Of a stretch of 64,000 bases of DNA, positions 63,783 to 64,000 are shown piece after piece. Where the stretch lies: positions 14,191,501 through 14,255,500 of the forward strand of contig JAEOAD010000015.1 of assembly GCA_036365145.1 (NCBI GenBank), read 5' to 3'. Within the stretch, counting starts at the first letter, position 1; every line of letters starts with the position of its first letter. The stretch is from Orientallactaga sibirica (lineage: Eukaryota > Chordata > Mammalia > Rodentia > Dipodidae). Both the position numbers and the translations under genes were made by a program. The notes under the pieces were generated by a model. The model saw nothing but the letters and a program-made list of their open reading frames with translations, ran no database searches and was not told the origin of the DNA.

Positions 63783-64000
63783 AAGCTTCTTTTTGCTTCA
63801 TATTGACAATAAGCATCATCTTCTATACTTGGAGTGATTGCCACTTAGCACTTTCAAACATTCTCATGATTGCAGACAAAGTCAGCATAGGGTGTGTTTT
63901 TGTCACAAGTACTACTGTGGGGCAGAGATCATGCTTTAGTGATGCTCTCATGTAGAGGTGGCTAAATAAATCTTGGCCAAAGATCACCTCTGAAACTGGA
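63783..64000. other. Single-copy DNA to the window edge
   Basis: Nothing recognised. Confidence 0.4.

Overview
This window is repeat-dense mammalian nuclear DNA with no recognisable protein-coding gene, structural RNA gene or CRISPR array. The best guess for the source is a jerboa (Dipodidae, most likely Jaculus). The reason is about 17 copies of a tRNA-derived SINE that begins GGCTGGAGAGATGGCTTAG, contains AAGCCAGATGCACAAGG and TGGAGTTCGTTTGCAGTGGC, and ends in CT-rich and AAATAAATAAA tracts. This matches the DIP (B2-superfamily) SINE described from jerboas. B1, B4/RSINE1-like and ID-like SINEs confirm a rodent. The assignment rests on recall, not on a search.

Layout. 1-7.8 kb: old mammalian repeats (MIR, MER5A-like, L2-like) with B4, B1 and DIP SINEs. 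7.8-17.3 kb: a complex of L1 and MaLR pieces holding a large inverted repeat. Its arms, near 9.60-10.68 kb and 14.23-15.31 kb, are identical over a 583-base core. 17.3-30.3 kb: mostly single-copy AT-rich DNA with SINEs, two CA/TG tracts, a retroviral-type LTR, an L1 3' UTR fragment and a possible processed retrocopy. 30.3-34.8 kb: back-to-back L1 3' UTR copies, one ending in a 5' inversion. 35-44.2 kb: two old L1/HAL1 bodies invaded by MaLR LTRs, SINEs and a 5'-inverted L1. 44-50.8 kb: SINEs, MaLR LTRs and a longer L1. 51-53.3 kb: an old L1 split by a collapsed retroviral element. 53.3-64 kb: mainly single-copy DNA with scattered SINEs, an Lx-like L1 3' end and LTR pieces.

The open reading frames (longest about 165 codons) mostly fall in L1 3' UTRs, LTRs, SINEs or microsatellites, or look like chance frames. 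The region is intergenic or deep intronic. Nothing here forms an operon, pathway or defence system, and I found no undescribed functional system. The interesting content is structural: an inverted repeat with a sharply bounded identity plateau, several L1 5' inversions, nested insertions that give relative ages, and local duplications. Boundaries of old repeats are approximate (tens of bases). Family names come from recalled consensus motifs.
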